A stretch of 64,000 bases of DNA from Desulfonema magnum (GCF_017377395.1 NZ_CP061800.1:2232001-2296000), one strand, 5' to 3'. Counted from the stretch's first letter, positions 31,339 to 41,155 are shown. A program made the numbers and translations. Notes: generated from the letters alone by a model not told the origin.

Positions 31339-31395
31339 TCCGAAAGGCCGAAGGGCTTCCGTGTTGGAAAAACTGAGCGAGGACAACATAAGCCG
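31319..31395 (+). pseudogene. Rpn C-terminal fragment 3, decayed
   Basis: A third downstream repeat of the tail begins MREHHTDPKGRRAS and VLEKLSEDNISRQQ, then diverges into unrelated sequence at about 31395. Confidence 0.5.
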
Positions 31396-31638
31396 TCAGC
31401 AGTCAAATGGCGGCGGGTTGTTCACAAAGGAACCGTCAGGCAAGGCGGATACCCTTGTCTGCGTGAATCCGCAGGTAAATATGACATCAGCGGGACAAAC
31501 CGGCGTTCCTGAAATATCCCTGACAGTGCCGGTGATATGACAGACTTTTTCTGTTTCAGTGAAATTGGCGGTTATTTTATACCGGCCATGGCCCATGACT
31601 GATGAGGCCGATGTTCCGAAAACCAAGATGATGATCAT
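31396..31638 (-). pseudogene. truncated exported protein with carboxypeptidase-regulatory-like domain
   Basis: 80 residues: a hydrophobic, signal-like start MIIILVFGTSASSV, then KVCHITGTVRDISGTPVCPADV and TRVSALPDGSF, the pattern of a carboxypeptidase-regulatory-like beta-sandwich. The frame ends where Rpn-tail DNA begins, so the 3' part of an older gene appears to have been lost there. Unrecognised otherwise. Confidence 0.35.
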
Positions 31639-31647
31639 AAAAAGATA

Positions 31648-31869
31648 CTGATTATAACGGATTTAGGGGAGGGTCGACCAGACCCCGTAAGAGCGGCATA
31701 TTTGCAGCGGCAGGTTTGCAGGCATCCCGACAAGCCCCGTAAGGGCGGCATATTTGCAGCGGCAGGTTCGCACGCCCCCGCGGGGCTTTGCCGGCCTGAC
31801 ATGATGAATGCTACAAATATGCCGCCCCCACGGGGCTTTGTCGGCCTCCCCTAAATCCGTTATAATCAG
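31648..31869. mobile_element. CTGATTATAACGG TIR element, copy B (222 bp)
   Basis: Ends CTGATTATAACGGATTTAGG and its complement. Perfect 8-bp duplication AAAAGATA on both sides (31640-31647, 31870-31877). The interior differs from copy A and carries repeated GCGGCATATTTGCAGCGGCA and CCGCGGGGCTTTG blocks. Confidence 0.92.
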
Positions 31870-31992
31870 AAAAGATATATGATTTTTCTCATTATATTGA
31901 TCCGTTATATAAGCAATTTCCATTGTCCCGAAATCAGAGTTCTGAAATCAGGCCGGGACCGGGAGATGAATATAAGTGCCTGTCCATAAATC

Positions 31993-32513
31993 CTGATTAT
32001 AACGGATTTAGGGGAGGCTTCCCGGCGGCACTGTCATTCCGATTTCAACCCGGAACCCGCCGTTTATGCGGCAAAGGATTCAATGGTTCGGACAGTTTTT
32101 GCAGACAAATTTCACTGAGACAGAACTTATCCTTATGATATCATTTTTATTTTACAGGCCTGCCGTATTTATTCGCATGTCAGCTTCCGGGCTGACATGA
32201 AATAAAATGCGGCTCCGATCTGAAAAATTTCCTGCAAATTTTGTCATTTTTTTCAAAAGGAAAAACTTACAAAATTTGTAAGTTTTTGTATAACTGTCTT
32301 AAATTAACAGCAATAAAAACTTACAAAAAATGTAACTTTTCCGATTCCGGAAACAGGGCGGTTTTTACGGAATCCGCCGTTAAAAACTGTCCGAACCATT
32401 GCACGGGCACAGGCTTTTTAAAATTTTCCCCGGAATGACATGCGGGGAAAACGGCATCTTCCGGCATAATAATTTCAGGATGTTGTGCCCTCCCCTAAAT
32501 CCGTTATAATCAG
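31993..32513. mobile_element. CTGATTATAACGG TIR element, copy C (521 bp)
   Basis: Same termini, with perfect 8-bp duplication CATAAATC (31985-31992, 32514-32521). The interior is larger and has its own inverted segments, such as ACTTACAAAATTTGTAAGTT and the pair AATGGTTCGGACAGTTTTTG/AACTGTCCGAACCATT. No protein-like frame. Confidence 0.9.
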
Positions 32514-32528
32514 CATAAATCTTCGGAC

Positions 32529-32590
32529 ATGAGACCTCCGAGGTTTTTAAAACCTCGGAGGTCTCTGACAGATCAAAATTTTGGTCAGGT
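32529..32590. repeat. GAGACCTCCGAGG palindrome
   Basis: Near-perfect hairpin GAGACCTCCGAGGTTTT/AAAACCTCGGAGGTCTC followed by GGTCAGGTACTTA. It lies 3' of the convergent-facing protease gene and could also end transcription. The same stem occurs inside the IS630-related elements at 53777 and 57930. Confidence 0.75.
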
Positions 32591-32633
32591 ACTTAGCATA
32601 ACCGGAGTCCCCAGGTGTTAAGCCCTGAACCCC

Positions 32634-34955
32634 TCACAACCCTGCTGACGTTCTGAGGATATAAACGATCTCCTCCAGACCGATTTTTCCGTCTTCGTTG
32701 ATATCACCGCCGCACAGAGTCGTGTCCTCCGCCCCCATGCCCGCGATGACTCTCAGCCCCAGGATCGCATCTCCGATATCTGTGCTGCCATTGCCGTTAT
32801 AGTCAACCAGGGGCGTCACTGTGACTGTTGTGGGAGATGACAAGGATATCAACCCGTCATCGTTTTTAGCGTAGAATATGATACTGTATTTTCCGTTGCA
32901 GGTGAAATCATTATAAACACCGGTAAAGACACTGTCTTTATCATCATCCGTAAGATCAAAGATCGGCAGGGTGATTTCCGGGGCTTTAAGGTCTTCTACC
33001 ACAGCAGGCGGAGTGTAATCAGGCGGCCTGACCACAGCCCATACTTCAGCCTCTGTTGAAAGACCGGAAATTGTCACACTGAATTCCTGTGACGTATTAA
33101 AGTTTATCTCTCTGTTTTCAGGCTGCTCTGAAATAGTCGGAAAAGGCCCTGCTATCACAAAAAAAGAGCCTAATCGTTTTTCTGAGAGTGAATAGTCAGA
33201 TTCCTCAGCCAAAACAGGATTCATGCGGCTGTAAGGGGGGCCGTTTTTTGTCAAGTTTTCTTTGGCGTCATGGAAACTATCAGCAAAAGTCTTACCGCCG
33301 TGAAGTTGGTTCATGAGGAAATGGGTAAAGGCGATACGTCCTTCGTGTCCCTGGTAAGCATCTTTTTCATCTGTGCAAGTGATGACCATGCGGTTCGGCC
33401 CGGACTTTGGCAAGCCATCTGTCAGCTCATCTACTAAGCTGCCGGATTTGCAGGCCTCTGTTATCACAACCACATCTCTGTTTGTGGCATTCTGAAAAGC
33501 CGTAAGCGCTTCATTCAGATCGCTTGCGTTGATGATCTCTCCTGGATAAACTTCAAGTGTGTTTATTCCGCCGTGACTGATTACCACGAGATAAAGAGGT
33601 CCTGGATTGCCTTGGTTCACAGCCCATGTTTTGATAGATTCGATGAGTTCATTCACAGTCGGTGTGTCATCGTTGACAATCAGGTCAGCAGTGCCGTCAC
33701 CGTCAATGTCATGAAATGGCTCCGGATTGAAATAGTAAATGTCTTCTTTTCTGAACTCGCGGTCAAGAAATTCTGAATAAACCATGTCTGAGAGATACTG
33801 AGCAGAGTCATACATGGGGTCATGGGTATCTTTGCCGCCGCCGGCAACCAGAATCAGGTTGCCGGTCTCCGACACCCAGCCGCCCCGGACGGCCCGGACA
33901 CGGAACGCATCTGATTTAATATAAGTGTTATCATTGCCGAGATCACAGGCCATCCCCCAGGCAGAATCCGGCTTATTGAGATATGTCGTGGCAGACCAAT
34001 ATACAGCGTTCTTTGTTATATCCGGGAAATATTCGGCATTGACAGCAGGGTCACTCTTGCTCAGGTCTGCTAGTGAGGCCAGTTCCTTGATTGTGGGAAG
34101 GCGCCACTCTTCAGAACCTCCAAGAGAAAGGTTTTCACAATAGGCCAGGGCATCTTTCCAAGTCATGGGTGATTCAGGCCCCTGTTTCTGCCATATCAGT
34201 TTAGTTTCGTTGTCTTTAACTGTTTCGTCATTATTCTCCAGAGGGTTTGGGTCCTCCCCTTCTCCTCCCCGGACGGCCCGGACATGGTATTCGGAAGACT
34301 TGCCCCGGCCGCTCTCCAGCCCGTACTCAAAATGGAGACACCAGGATTTGGCCGCGTCATTTGCGAGAGTGACGGAAGACCAGTACCCGGATGAGGCAGT
34401 CCCGGGGAAATAACCGGTATCTGTTGCCGGCATGTATTTCCCGTAATCCGCAATGGATCGGAGTTCCTCTCTGTCCGGCAGACGCCAGTCAGAATATCCC
34501 CCGAATTTTGCGGAATTCAGGGTATTGATAAAGTTCTCTGTATTTCCGGTCACACCGGGATCGCCGGAATTTCCGCCGTTTGTTTCAGAATTGCTGTTAT
34601 ACCAGGTGTATTCATTGTCCGCATCATGAGGATTGCCATAATCGGCTTTTTCGTCTTTTGCCTGCTTGACTTCCCAAATCAGCCCGGTCACATTGTCCCG
34701 CACCATGCTCCATTCCTCTGTGTCAGGTGCCAGGTCTTTTCCCTGGGCATCTAACTTGGTGTAAGAAGGCGGATTAATGAGATAGCTGGCATCCTGACCA
34801 TAGAAATCTTTCCCGGACTGAGGGCGGGAGTTCATTTTCTGAGTGTCGTTGTACCACTCAGACTGTCCGGTGTCCGGAACAACGCCAGCTATGGCTGACA
34901 TGGACAGTGACAGCATCAGAATTATGAAAAATAGTGTTTTTGTTGTTAGTTTCAT
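32634..34955 (-). CDS. secreted DUF1566 - C13/caspase-like peptidase - dockerin protein
   Basis: 773 residues. The signal peptide MKLTTKTLFFIILMLSLSMS is cleaved near AIAG. Two DUF1566 (Lcl-type) domains follow, marked by MVRDNVTGLIWEV...WRLPDREEL...YWSS and KLIWQKQGP...WRLPTIKEL...YWSAT. A C13/caspase-like domain starts LILVAGGGKD, with putative catalytic His461 in ISHGG and Cys502 in TEACKSGS. An Ig-like region and a C-terminal dockerin with two calcium loops (DYNGNGSTDIGDA and GDINEDGKIGLEE) complete it. Start 34955 is chosen because AAGGAG lies six bases upstream; ATG 34976 would precede that site. Export followed by binding to a cohesin is inferred. Confidence 0.87.
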   Translation of the reverse strand: MKLTTKTLFFIILMLSLSMSAIAGVVPDTGQSEWYNDTQKMNSRPQSGKDFYGQDASYLINPPSYTKLDAQGKDLAPDTEEWSMVRDNVTGLIWEVKQAKDEKADYGNPHDADNEYTWYNSNSETNGGNSGDPGVTGNTENFINTLNSAKFGGYSDWRLPDREELRSIADYGKYMPATDTGYFPGTASSGYWSSVTLANDAAKSWCLHFEYGLESGRGKSSEYHVRAVRGGEGEDPNPLENNDETVKDNETKLIWQKQGPESPMTWKDALAYCENLSLGGSEEWRLPTIKELASLADLSKSDPAVNAEYFPDITKNAVYWSATTYLNKPDSAWGMACDLGNDNTYIKSDAFRVRAVRGGWVSETGNLILVAGGGKDTHDPMYDSAQYLSDMVYSEFLDREFRKEDIYYFNPEPFHDIDGDGTADLIVNDDTPTVNELIESIKTWAVNQGNPGPLYLVVISHGGINTLEVYPGEIINASDLNEALTAFQNATNRDVVVITEACKSGSLVDELTDGLPKSGPNRMVITCTDEKDAYQGHEGRIAFTHFLMNQLHGGKTFADSFHDAKENLTKNGPPYSRMNPVLAEESDYSLSEKRLGSFFVIAGPFPTISEQPENREINFNTSQEFSVTISGLSTEAEVWAVVRPPDYTPPAVVEDLKAPEITLPIFDLTDDDKDSVFTGVYNDFTCNGKYSIIFYAKNDDGLISLSSPTTVTVTPLVDYNGNGSTDIGDAILGLRVIAGMGAEDTTLCGGDINEDGKIGLEEIVYILRTSAGL

Positions 34956-35543
34956 TTTTTCTCCTTTTTGTTTCATTAAAATTTCCTGTAACAGACATTA
35001 TCGGAAATAAGGGGTCAGCATCCGGAGTGCCAAACTTACAGTTTGGCGATGTCTCAGCTTGGCAATGTCTTATCCGGAGAGCTGTTCTTATTTCACAAAT
35101 TAAATAATTTTTTAGCACATGGCGTATTGAAATGCAAATTATAAAAAAAGCAGGATTTCCCAAAAAACGATTTCTCTGCTGGACGGATATCTTATGGTAT
35201 GATATGTTACATTTTTTTTACATCAGTACCTGAGCAAAAGTTTTTCATGCATCTTTTTTTCTGTGAGTGCCAGAGAAACCCGGGTTTTTCCTCCGCGGAC
35301 GGCGGGTCATACCGTAAAAAAAGCCGGGTTTCTTCCCCGGACAAATATCGAAAACTTATGGTTAGGTACTTAATGTCATCATATCCGATTTGGCAGACCG
35401 CCAGACGCTCGTAAAAATGGAGAGCAGCGGATTTTTTGCGCTTCAGGACAGCAACAAAAAAAGCGTTCTCCTCCGTTTTTGAAGTTCTGCTGAGACGTTG
35501 ACCAGTCGGAATACGCGGCTTTGTGCCGGAAAGGAGTGCATGT
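34956..35543. repeat. 588-bp spacer between divergent genes
   Basis: Holds half of a GGAGTGC palindrome (35022-35047) with a degraded partner, a complete AAGTACC-type palindromic element (35224-35374) containing GAGAAACCCGGGTTTTTCC, and then unique DNA to the AAGGAG box at 35528. No gene is seen. Confidence 0.7.
35224..35374. repeat. palindromic AAGTACC...GTACTTA element, uninterrupted copy
   Basis: Begins near CAGTACCTGAGCAAAAGTTT and ends GAAAACTTATGGTTAGGTAC. This copy shows the element without the insertion found at 21253. Confidence 0.75.
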
Positions 35544-37136
35544 ATGCGTCAATTTTCTTCTTACGGTCCTGTTGACACTGATCTGCATTATTATGCCCCC
35601 AGAAAGGACCTGACGGACAAGGCTTATATGCAGTTAAGAGGCAAAAATCCGAACAAGGGCGGTCATTACATCACGGTCTGGGCCCCTCGCCAGGCTGGCA
35701 AGACCTGGGTGATGCAGCAGGTTCTGAAAAAAATTAAGAAAAAAGGGGAGTTTGAGGTTGGCATCATCAGCATGCAGTCCGCAAAAACCCAAACCTCGGA
35801 CCAGGGCGTTCTCAGGGTTTTTGTGAGAAAACTGGAAAAATGGTTTGACAGGAAACTGCCTGACACGGATTCATGGGAAAATCTGTCAGAACTGTTTGTG
35901 GGAGAACATTTTGAAAAACCTCTGATACTTATCATTGACGAATTTGACGCACTCCGGGAGAATTTTATAAACAAATTCGCAAATGAGTTCAGGGATATGT
36001 ATATCAGCAGGCAGAACCAGGCGGACAGACCATCAGATAAGAAAAGCTGTCTCTTGCACGGACTCGCCCTTGTCGGCGTCAGAAGCGTTCTGGGCATTGA
36101 GAATGTTACAGGATCATCTTTTAATGTCCAGCGCACTATGCACATTCCCAACCTGACCTCCGGAGAGACAGAGGGGATCTTCACATGGTATGAGAGGGAA
36201 AGCGGACAGAAAATTGACGATAAAGTGATTGAGCAGATATTTTGTGAGACCCGGGGACAGCCGGGGCTGACCTGCTGGTTCGGGGAACTGCTCACGGAAA
36301 AATATAATAAGTATCTCTCGGACCCGATTTCAATGAGAAATTTTGAGATTGTCAGGGCTGCCGCGATCAAAGCGCTTCCCAACAACAATATTCTGAACAT
36401 TATCAGCAAAGCAGACAGGGAACCATACAAGTCAGCGGTTCTGAATATGTTCAGAACCGCGAGGCGAACAGAATTCTCTTATGATGACAAAATACAGAAT
36501 TCTCTTTATCTGAACGGCGTGATTGATTATGAGATTGAGAATGAGACCGACTATTTTGTCAGATTTGCCTGTCCCCTTGTCCAGAAAAGACTTTTCAACT
36601 ATTTTGCGCGTGAGATGTTCGGATATGTGGGAAAAATTCATGAACCCTTTGAAGATCTGAGCGATACGCTTACCGAAAAAGGTCTCAATATCGGAAATCT
36701 CATGCGGCGTTTTCAGAACTACTTGAAAAAGAACCGGGAATGGCTGCTGAGAGACGCTCCGAGACGAAAGGACCTGAGGATATTTGAAGCGGTCTATCAT
36801 TTCAGTCTGTACCGCTATCTCTGTGATTTCCTGGGAACGAGAGATGCCCGCGTCTGGCCTGAATTTCCAACGGGCAACGGGAAAATTGATATCATTATTG
36901 AATATGCGGGCCTGATTTACGCGCTGGAACTTAAATCTTATACAGACGAAAGGCAATATTACGAGGCACTGGATCAGGCTGCGCAGTACGGGAGGCAGCT
37001 CGGACTTTCGGAGGTTTCGCTGATTCTTTTCGTGGAATATGTTGATGATGCCAATCGTGAGAAATACGAAAACGCTTACACTGATAAAGATACCGGTGTC
37101 AGGGTGACACCGGTATTTGTTGAGACAGGGAGCTGA
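35544..37136 (+). CDS. AAA-like ATPase with C-terminal PD-(D/E)XK domain
   Basis: 530 residues. Walker A-like APRQAGKTW lies near residue 51 and Walker B PLILIIDEFDAL near 130. The C-terminal part has the PD-(D/E)XK signature GNGKIDIIIEYAGLIYALELKSY around 450-472. This layout matches the widespread AAA-ATPase/DUF1703-like family, of unknown role and often multi-copy in anaerobes. The N-terminus FSSYGPVDTDLHYYAPRKDL is typical of it. The frame opens at GTG 35523, but the ribosome-binding site AAGGAG lies inside that extension, so ATG 35544 is chosen. It sits between two protease-dockerin genes, with no evidence that it works with them. Confidence 0.82.
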   Translation: MRQFSSYGPVDTDLHYYAPRKDLTDKAYMQLRGKNPNKGGHYITVWAPRQAGKTWVMQQVLKKIKKKGEFEVGIISMQSAKTQTSDQGVLRVFVRKLEKWFDRKLPDTDSWENLSELFVGEHFEKPLILIIDEFDALRENFINKFANEFRDMYISRQNQADRPSDKKSCLLHGLALVGVRSVLGIENVTGSSFNVQRTMHIPNLTSGETEGIFTWYERESGQKIDDKVIEQIFCETRGQPGLTCWFGELLTEKYNKYLSDPISMRNFEIVRAAAIKALPNNNILNIISKADREPYKSAVLNMFRTARRTEFSYDDKIQNSLYLNGVIDYEIENETDYFVRFACPLVQKRLFNYFAREMFGYVGKIHEPFEDLSDTLTEKGLNIGNLMRRFQNYLKKNREWLLRDAPRRKDLRIFEAVYHFSLYRYLCDFLGTRDARVWPEFPTGNGKIDIIIEYAGLIYALELKSYTDERQYYEALDQAAQYGRQLGLSEVSLILFVEYVDDANREKYENAYTDKDTGVRVTPVFVETGS

Positions 37137-37145
37137 CTTCAAGTT

Positions 37146-39305
37146 TCATTTCGAACCGGCGAGTTTTTTGAGAATACAGACAACCTCCTCCAGACCGATC
37201 TTTCCATCCCTGTTGATTTCTCCGTTGCATATGCTGATGTTATTTATACTGATTCCTGCCAGAGACCTCATAACCATAATCGCATCCCCTATGTCAGTGA
37301 GGCCGTTATTGTTATAGTCAATCACTGGCGGCACTGTGATGGTCGTGGGGGATGATACTGCGACCAGTCCGTCCGCGTTTCGTGCGTAAAATATAATTCT
37401 GTATTTTCCTTTACAGATAAAGTTCTCGTACTTGCCGGTAAAGACACCATCCAAAAAACCGTCTTTATCCTCATCCGTAAGCTCAACAGTCGGCAGAGTC
37501 ACTTCCGGGGCTTTGAGATCCTCAACCAGCGCGGGGGGAGCGTAATTTGGCGGTTCTAACACGGCCCATACATTGGTCCGGCCCGAAATATCGGAAATGG
37601 TCGCGCTGAATTTCATGGTGGTCCCTGCATCAATTATACGATCCTCGGTTTTCTCGATAATTTCAGGGTACAGAGACGCAATCTGGAAACTACTGACCAG
37701 GTAGGTATCCTTGAGGATGATTCCATCCGGCTCCAATTTCGGATTCATCCGGCTGTACGGAGTACCGCAGTCTTTCAGTTGTTCCTTTGCCACATTGAAA
37801 CTCTTACCAAAGGTTTCTCCGCTGTAAAGTCTGTCCATGAAGAACTGTGTAAAAGACATACGCCCCCTCAGTCCCAGATAAGCATCGTTCTCACCAGTAC
37901 AGGTGATGATCATGCGGCCGGAGCCTTTATCCCCCGGACTTACGGCCAGATCATCTGTAAAACTCCCGGATTTGCACGCTTCAATCAGGACGACGACATC
38001 TCTGTCTGTATTCTTCTGAAATATTGAGAGCGAGTCGTTCAAAGGACCCGCAGTCATAAGCTGACCCGGATAAACCTCAAAAGTGTCAATTCCCCCATGA
38101 TTGATCAGCACCAGATAGAGAGGGCCTGTGCTGGACTGCTCTGCTGCCCAGGTTTCGATGACCTGGTAAAGTTCATCCGCTGTGGGCGTGTCATCACTGA
38201 CAATCGGGTCATCATAGCCATCATTATCAATGTCGTGGGATGGCTCAGGATTAAAGTAGCAGATATCTTTTTCTTCAAATCCCCTGCGGATAAATCTCAA
38301 ATAGACTGTATCCGCAAGATACTGAGTGGATTCTTTCAAAGTATTGCTCTCATCAAGTCCGCCACCTGCCACAAGGATCAGATTGCCGTATGTCTGAACT
38401 GCGGGTTTCTCTTCTGTCCCGATTTTCAGACTGATCTCAGCGACCTGCCCTTCCGCGCTTGCATAAATAATCACATGGCCGTCAGATATGCCAGTAACGA
38501 TGCCATTCTCATCCACACCAGCAATATGTTCATCAGATGATGACCACTCCGCGGCACTGACAGCCTCCTGGCTGGCATCGGAGTAAGTTCCCAGGGCATT
38601 CAGTTGCAGGGTTTCATCAATATTCACCTGATCCGAGTGAGCTGACACGCGGATATTGACAAGAACTCTCAGCGCGGTAAGGAGCGTTGTTTCAGTGGAG
38701 AGATGATAGAATGACGCGGGATCAATATCTTGTCCTGGTTCAATTTTAATATAATAATTCCCGGGTCCCAGGGTTCTTTCCAGGCCCACAGGTTCACCAT
38801 CTGCTGATGTTTTTGAATATACCGGCGTTCCTTCTCCGTTGGTGATACTGACCTCATAATCGGCAGTTTCACTGTCCGAAGTGAAAGAGATGAGAACAGA
38901 CATCTCCTCGGGCACAGAAAAGCCATAATAATCCACGTCTGAGTCAGAGTAAATTCTGCCCTGCCTAGGGTGAGAACTGTCCAGCGCGTTTGCAAAAACC
39001 AGGGTGTTATTGGATTCGATCTCCACCCGGGTGTTGTCAGATTCGTTTATCGTGATGGTATAAAAGGGCTGATATCCGCGATCTCCGGAATATTCTGTTT
39101 TAAGATAATAACACCCCGGGGTCAGCCCCACTTCAATGAATGCAGATAATGCATTTTTGGGACAAACCGTAGCGTCTATGGGATGCTGATCATCTTCCCG
39201 GTAAAGTGTGAGATGGTATTCAGTATCATTGCTCCGGGTCGTGAAATCAGCTTTTATGTAACAGGGAGTATTAAGAGAAAATAATATACTTCGCAATGCT
39301 TTCAT
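37146..39305 (-). CDS. C13/caspase-like peptidase with Ig-like and dockerin domains, 5' end lost
   Basis: About 719 residues. Order: a beta-rich prepeptidase-type region, a second one with DVDYYGFSVPEE, a BIG2-like domain (SDEHIAGVDENGIVTG), then a C13/caspase-like domain from LILVAGGGLDE with putative His403 in INHGG and Cys444 in IEACKSGS. An Ig-like domain and dockerin (DYNNNGLTDIGDA, GEINRDGKIGLEE) close it. The last 400 residues closely parallel the protein at 32634. There is no signal peptide or ribosome-binding site: the frame runs back into the 5' part of the divergent gene. ATG 39305 is arbitrary and the gene is probably truncated by a rearrangement near 39260-39295. Confidence 0.8.
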   Translation of the reverse strand: MKALRSILFSLNTPCYIKADFTTRSNDTEYHLTLYREDDQHPIDATVCPKNALSAFIEVGLTPGCYYLKTEYSGDRGYQPFYTITINESDNTRVEIESNNTLVFANALDSSHPRQGRIYSDSDVDYYGFSVPEEMSVLISFTSDSETADYEVSITNGEGTPVYSKTSADGEPVGLERTLGPGNYYIKIEPGQDIDPASFYHLSTETTLLTALRVLVNIRVSAHSDQVNIDETLQLNALGTYSDASQEAVSAAEWSSSDEHIAGVDENGIVTGISDGHVIIYASAEGQVAEISLKIGTEEKPAVQTYGNLILVAGGGLDESNTLKESTQYLADTVYLRFIRRGFEEKDICYFNPEPSHDIDNDGYDDPIVSDDTPTADELYQVIETWAAEQSSTGPLYLVLINHGGIDTFEVYPGQLMTAGPLNDSLSIFQKNTDRDVVVLIEACKSGSFTDDLAVSPGDKGSGRMIITCTGENDAYLGLRGRMSFTQFFMDRLYSGETFGKSFNVAKEQLKDCGTPYSRMNPKLEPDGIILKDTYLVSSFQIASLYPEIIEKTEDRIIDAGTTMKFSATISDISGRTNVWAVLEPPNYAPPALVEDLKAPEVTLPTVELTDEDKDGFLDGVFTGKYENFICKGKYRIIFYARNADGLVAVSSPTTITVPPVIDYNNNGLTDIGDAIMVMRSLAGISINNISICNGEINRDGKIGLEEVVCILKKLAGSK

Positions 39306-39336
39306 CAAAGGCGAGGCCACAGATGGAAATGGAGAT

Positions 39337-41136
39337 ATGATCGGGTATGATATTGAGAATCCTTCCGGAATGATTGAAATCAACGGAGATGAAATCATAT
39401 ATGGGGATGAGACGGTCGCTTATAAGGTTGACATTGTTGATTTTAAAGCCGGAGATGATATGGCTGTCAGCGATACAGCGTCCCTGATTCTTCCCGGTCC
39501 TCCGAAGCCAGGACAATATAGCCTGAAGGTTTCCAATGGTAATGAGGAAGATATATTGAAGGGTGCTGTCACTTTCGGAGAGACCCCTCCGGAAAGACGA
39601 AAAGCCATTATTATCGCTGGCGGCGGAGACCCGAGTGATGATCTTTGGAACGCCACCGTGACTTGTGCGAATGAAGCCTATTTGGCTCTACTTTCCCAAG
39701 GCTATGTTGCTGACACCATATATTATCTCAATTCGGTGTCTGAGACCGACGCTGACGGTGACGGCAAGAAAGATGTTGATGCGGAAGCCACACTGGAAAA
39801 TCTGGAGTATGCTATAAACACCTGGATCCGGCATCCTGAAAATCCTGAAAACACCACAGATGAACTTGTCATCTATATGGTCGGCAACGGTGGGATTGAC
39901 GACAGCGGCGACAGCGGCTATTTTGAGATGAACACTGTGACAACAACGGATGAGAATAAGGGAAGGCTATATGCTACGAAGCTTGCCCAGTGGCTCAATG
40001 ATTTGCAGCCTGATGCCGGAAGCAAAGAGCCAGACCCAGAGCCTTCTGTCACTCCGAAAAAAATTGTGGTGGTCTATGATGCGGACAGATCAGAAAGCTT
40101 TCTTTCCTCTGAAACGCTGTCAGTGCCCAAAAATGGAGAGCGTTATTTCATCACCAGCTCATCGGAAAATGAGCGCGCCTGGTTTCTCGAAAACGGAACA
40201 TTTTCATTTTCATACCATTTCTGGGACTTTGTTGAGAGCAATGGATATCTGTGTAAAGCCTTCATACATGCCAGAGATATGATGGAAACAGATCAGATAG
40301 CGCAGATTGATACCAATACAGATGGAGAGGCAGATGAGATATACGAGAGAGGAATAGGGGAAAACAATACTATCATAACCATTAACGGAAACGAGATGGA
40401 GGAAAATATCCCCATCGGCAGAGGGCGTGTGGTTACATGTGTTGCTCCTGAAATAGAGGTTTGTGAAGACGACGGATTTCTGAAGATCACCGGACATGAT
40501 TTGAAGCAACTTGAAGATGAAGGGATATCCCAGGAAACCATCAGTCAGTTGGGTAGTTTGAAAAATCGGGCATACAAAAATTCAGAGCAGTTCAAAAGTG
40601 ATCTGAAAGAGACTGTCGGGGAACTGACAGATGAACTCAGTTCAATGATTCTGGAGCTTGCGAAAAAAGCTGAACCAATGATCCAAGTTGGTGATACCAT
40701 GGCCTTCTGCACCAAAATTGTCAGTGATGCAAGTGATGTCGGAAAAATCGTGGCGAGGATTACCCTGCCTGAAAGTTCGCAGGTCACGTTCCGTCCTGCG
40801 GAAGAACTTGAAAGTGATGAGGATAATGTTATTTACACAGGAAAATATGAAAAATTCATCAGACCAGGGAAATACACCATCTCGTTTCAGGCAGCTCACA
40901 TAAAAGATGAGTGTCCTCCGTCAGAGGTCAAAACCATCACTGTCAACTGCCTTCTCAAAGGGGATATCAGCAGGAATGACAGGATTGATCTGGCTGATGC
41001 GGTGCTGGCCCTGAGAATGACAGCAGCGACAGATCCCATTGAGATAGAGAACCCGTCAGAGATTGACGTAAACGGAGACGGAGAGATCGGGTTGGCGGAA
41101 CTGATTTATATTCTCAAAGAGCTGACGCAAATGTAA
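39337..41136 (+). CDS. catalytically degenerate C13/caspase-like protein with dockerin, 5' end lost
   Basis: 599 residues from ATG 39337; the frame is open back to about 39260 without a good start. An N-terminal beta domain precedes the peptidase-like domain, which begins AIIIAGGGDPSDD. The His position reads VGNGGID (Asn184) and the Cys position YDADRSES (Asp250), where the two paralogues have SHGG/NHGG and EACKSGS. Both catalytic residues are therefore gone. A dockerin closes the protein (GDISRNDRIDLADA, DVNGDGEIGLAE). It looks like a pseudo-protease that may bind but not cut. The absence of a signal peptide suggests the same rearrangement removed its 5' end. Confidence 0.78.
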   Translation: MIGYDIENPSGMIEINGDEIIYGDETVAYKVDIVDFKAGDDMAVSDTASLILPGPPKPGQYSLKVSNGNEEDILKGAVTFGETPPERRKAIIIAGGGDPSDDLWNATVTCANEAYLALLSQGYVADTIYYLNSVSETDADGDGKKDVDAEATLENLEYAINTWIRHPENPENTTDELVIYMVGNGGIDDSGDSGYFEMNTVTTTDENKGRLYATKLAQWLNDLQPDAGSKEPDPEPSVTPKKIVVVYDADRSESFLSSETLSVPKNGERYFITSSSENERAWFLENGTFSFSYHFWDFVESNGYLCKAFIHARDMMETDQIAQIDTNTDGEADEIYERGIGENNTIITINGNEMEENIPIGRGRVVTCVAPEIEVCEDDGFLKITGHDLKQLEDEGISQETISQLGSLKNRAYKNSEQFKSDLKETVGELTDELSSMILELAKKAEPMIQVGDTMAFCTKIVSDASDVGKIVARITLPESSQVTFRPAEELESDEDNVIYTGKYEKFIRPGKYTISFQAAHIKDECPPSEVKTITVNCLLKGDISRNDRIDLADAVLALRMTAATDPIEIENPSEIDVNGDGEIGLAELIYILKELTQM

Positions 41137-41155
41137 TCATAAGTTTTTCAATATT

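Noticed and set aside
35544..37136. AAA-PD-(D/E)XK gene as part of the protease-cohesin system
   Set aside because: It is cytoplasmic by sequence (no signal peptide), on the opposite strand from its neighbours, and belongs to a family found in many unrelated contexts.
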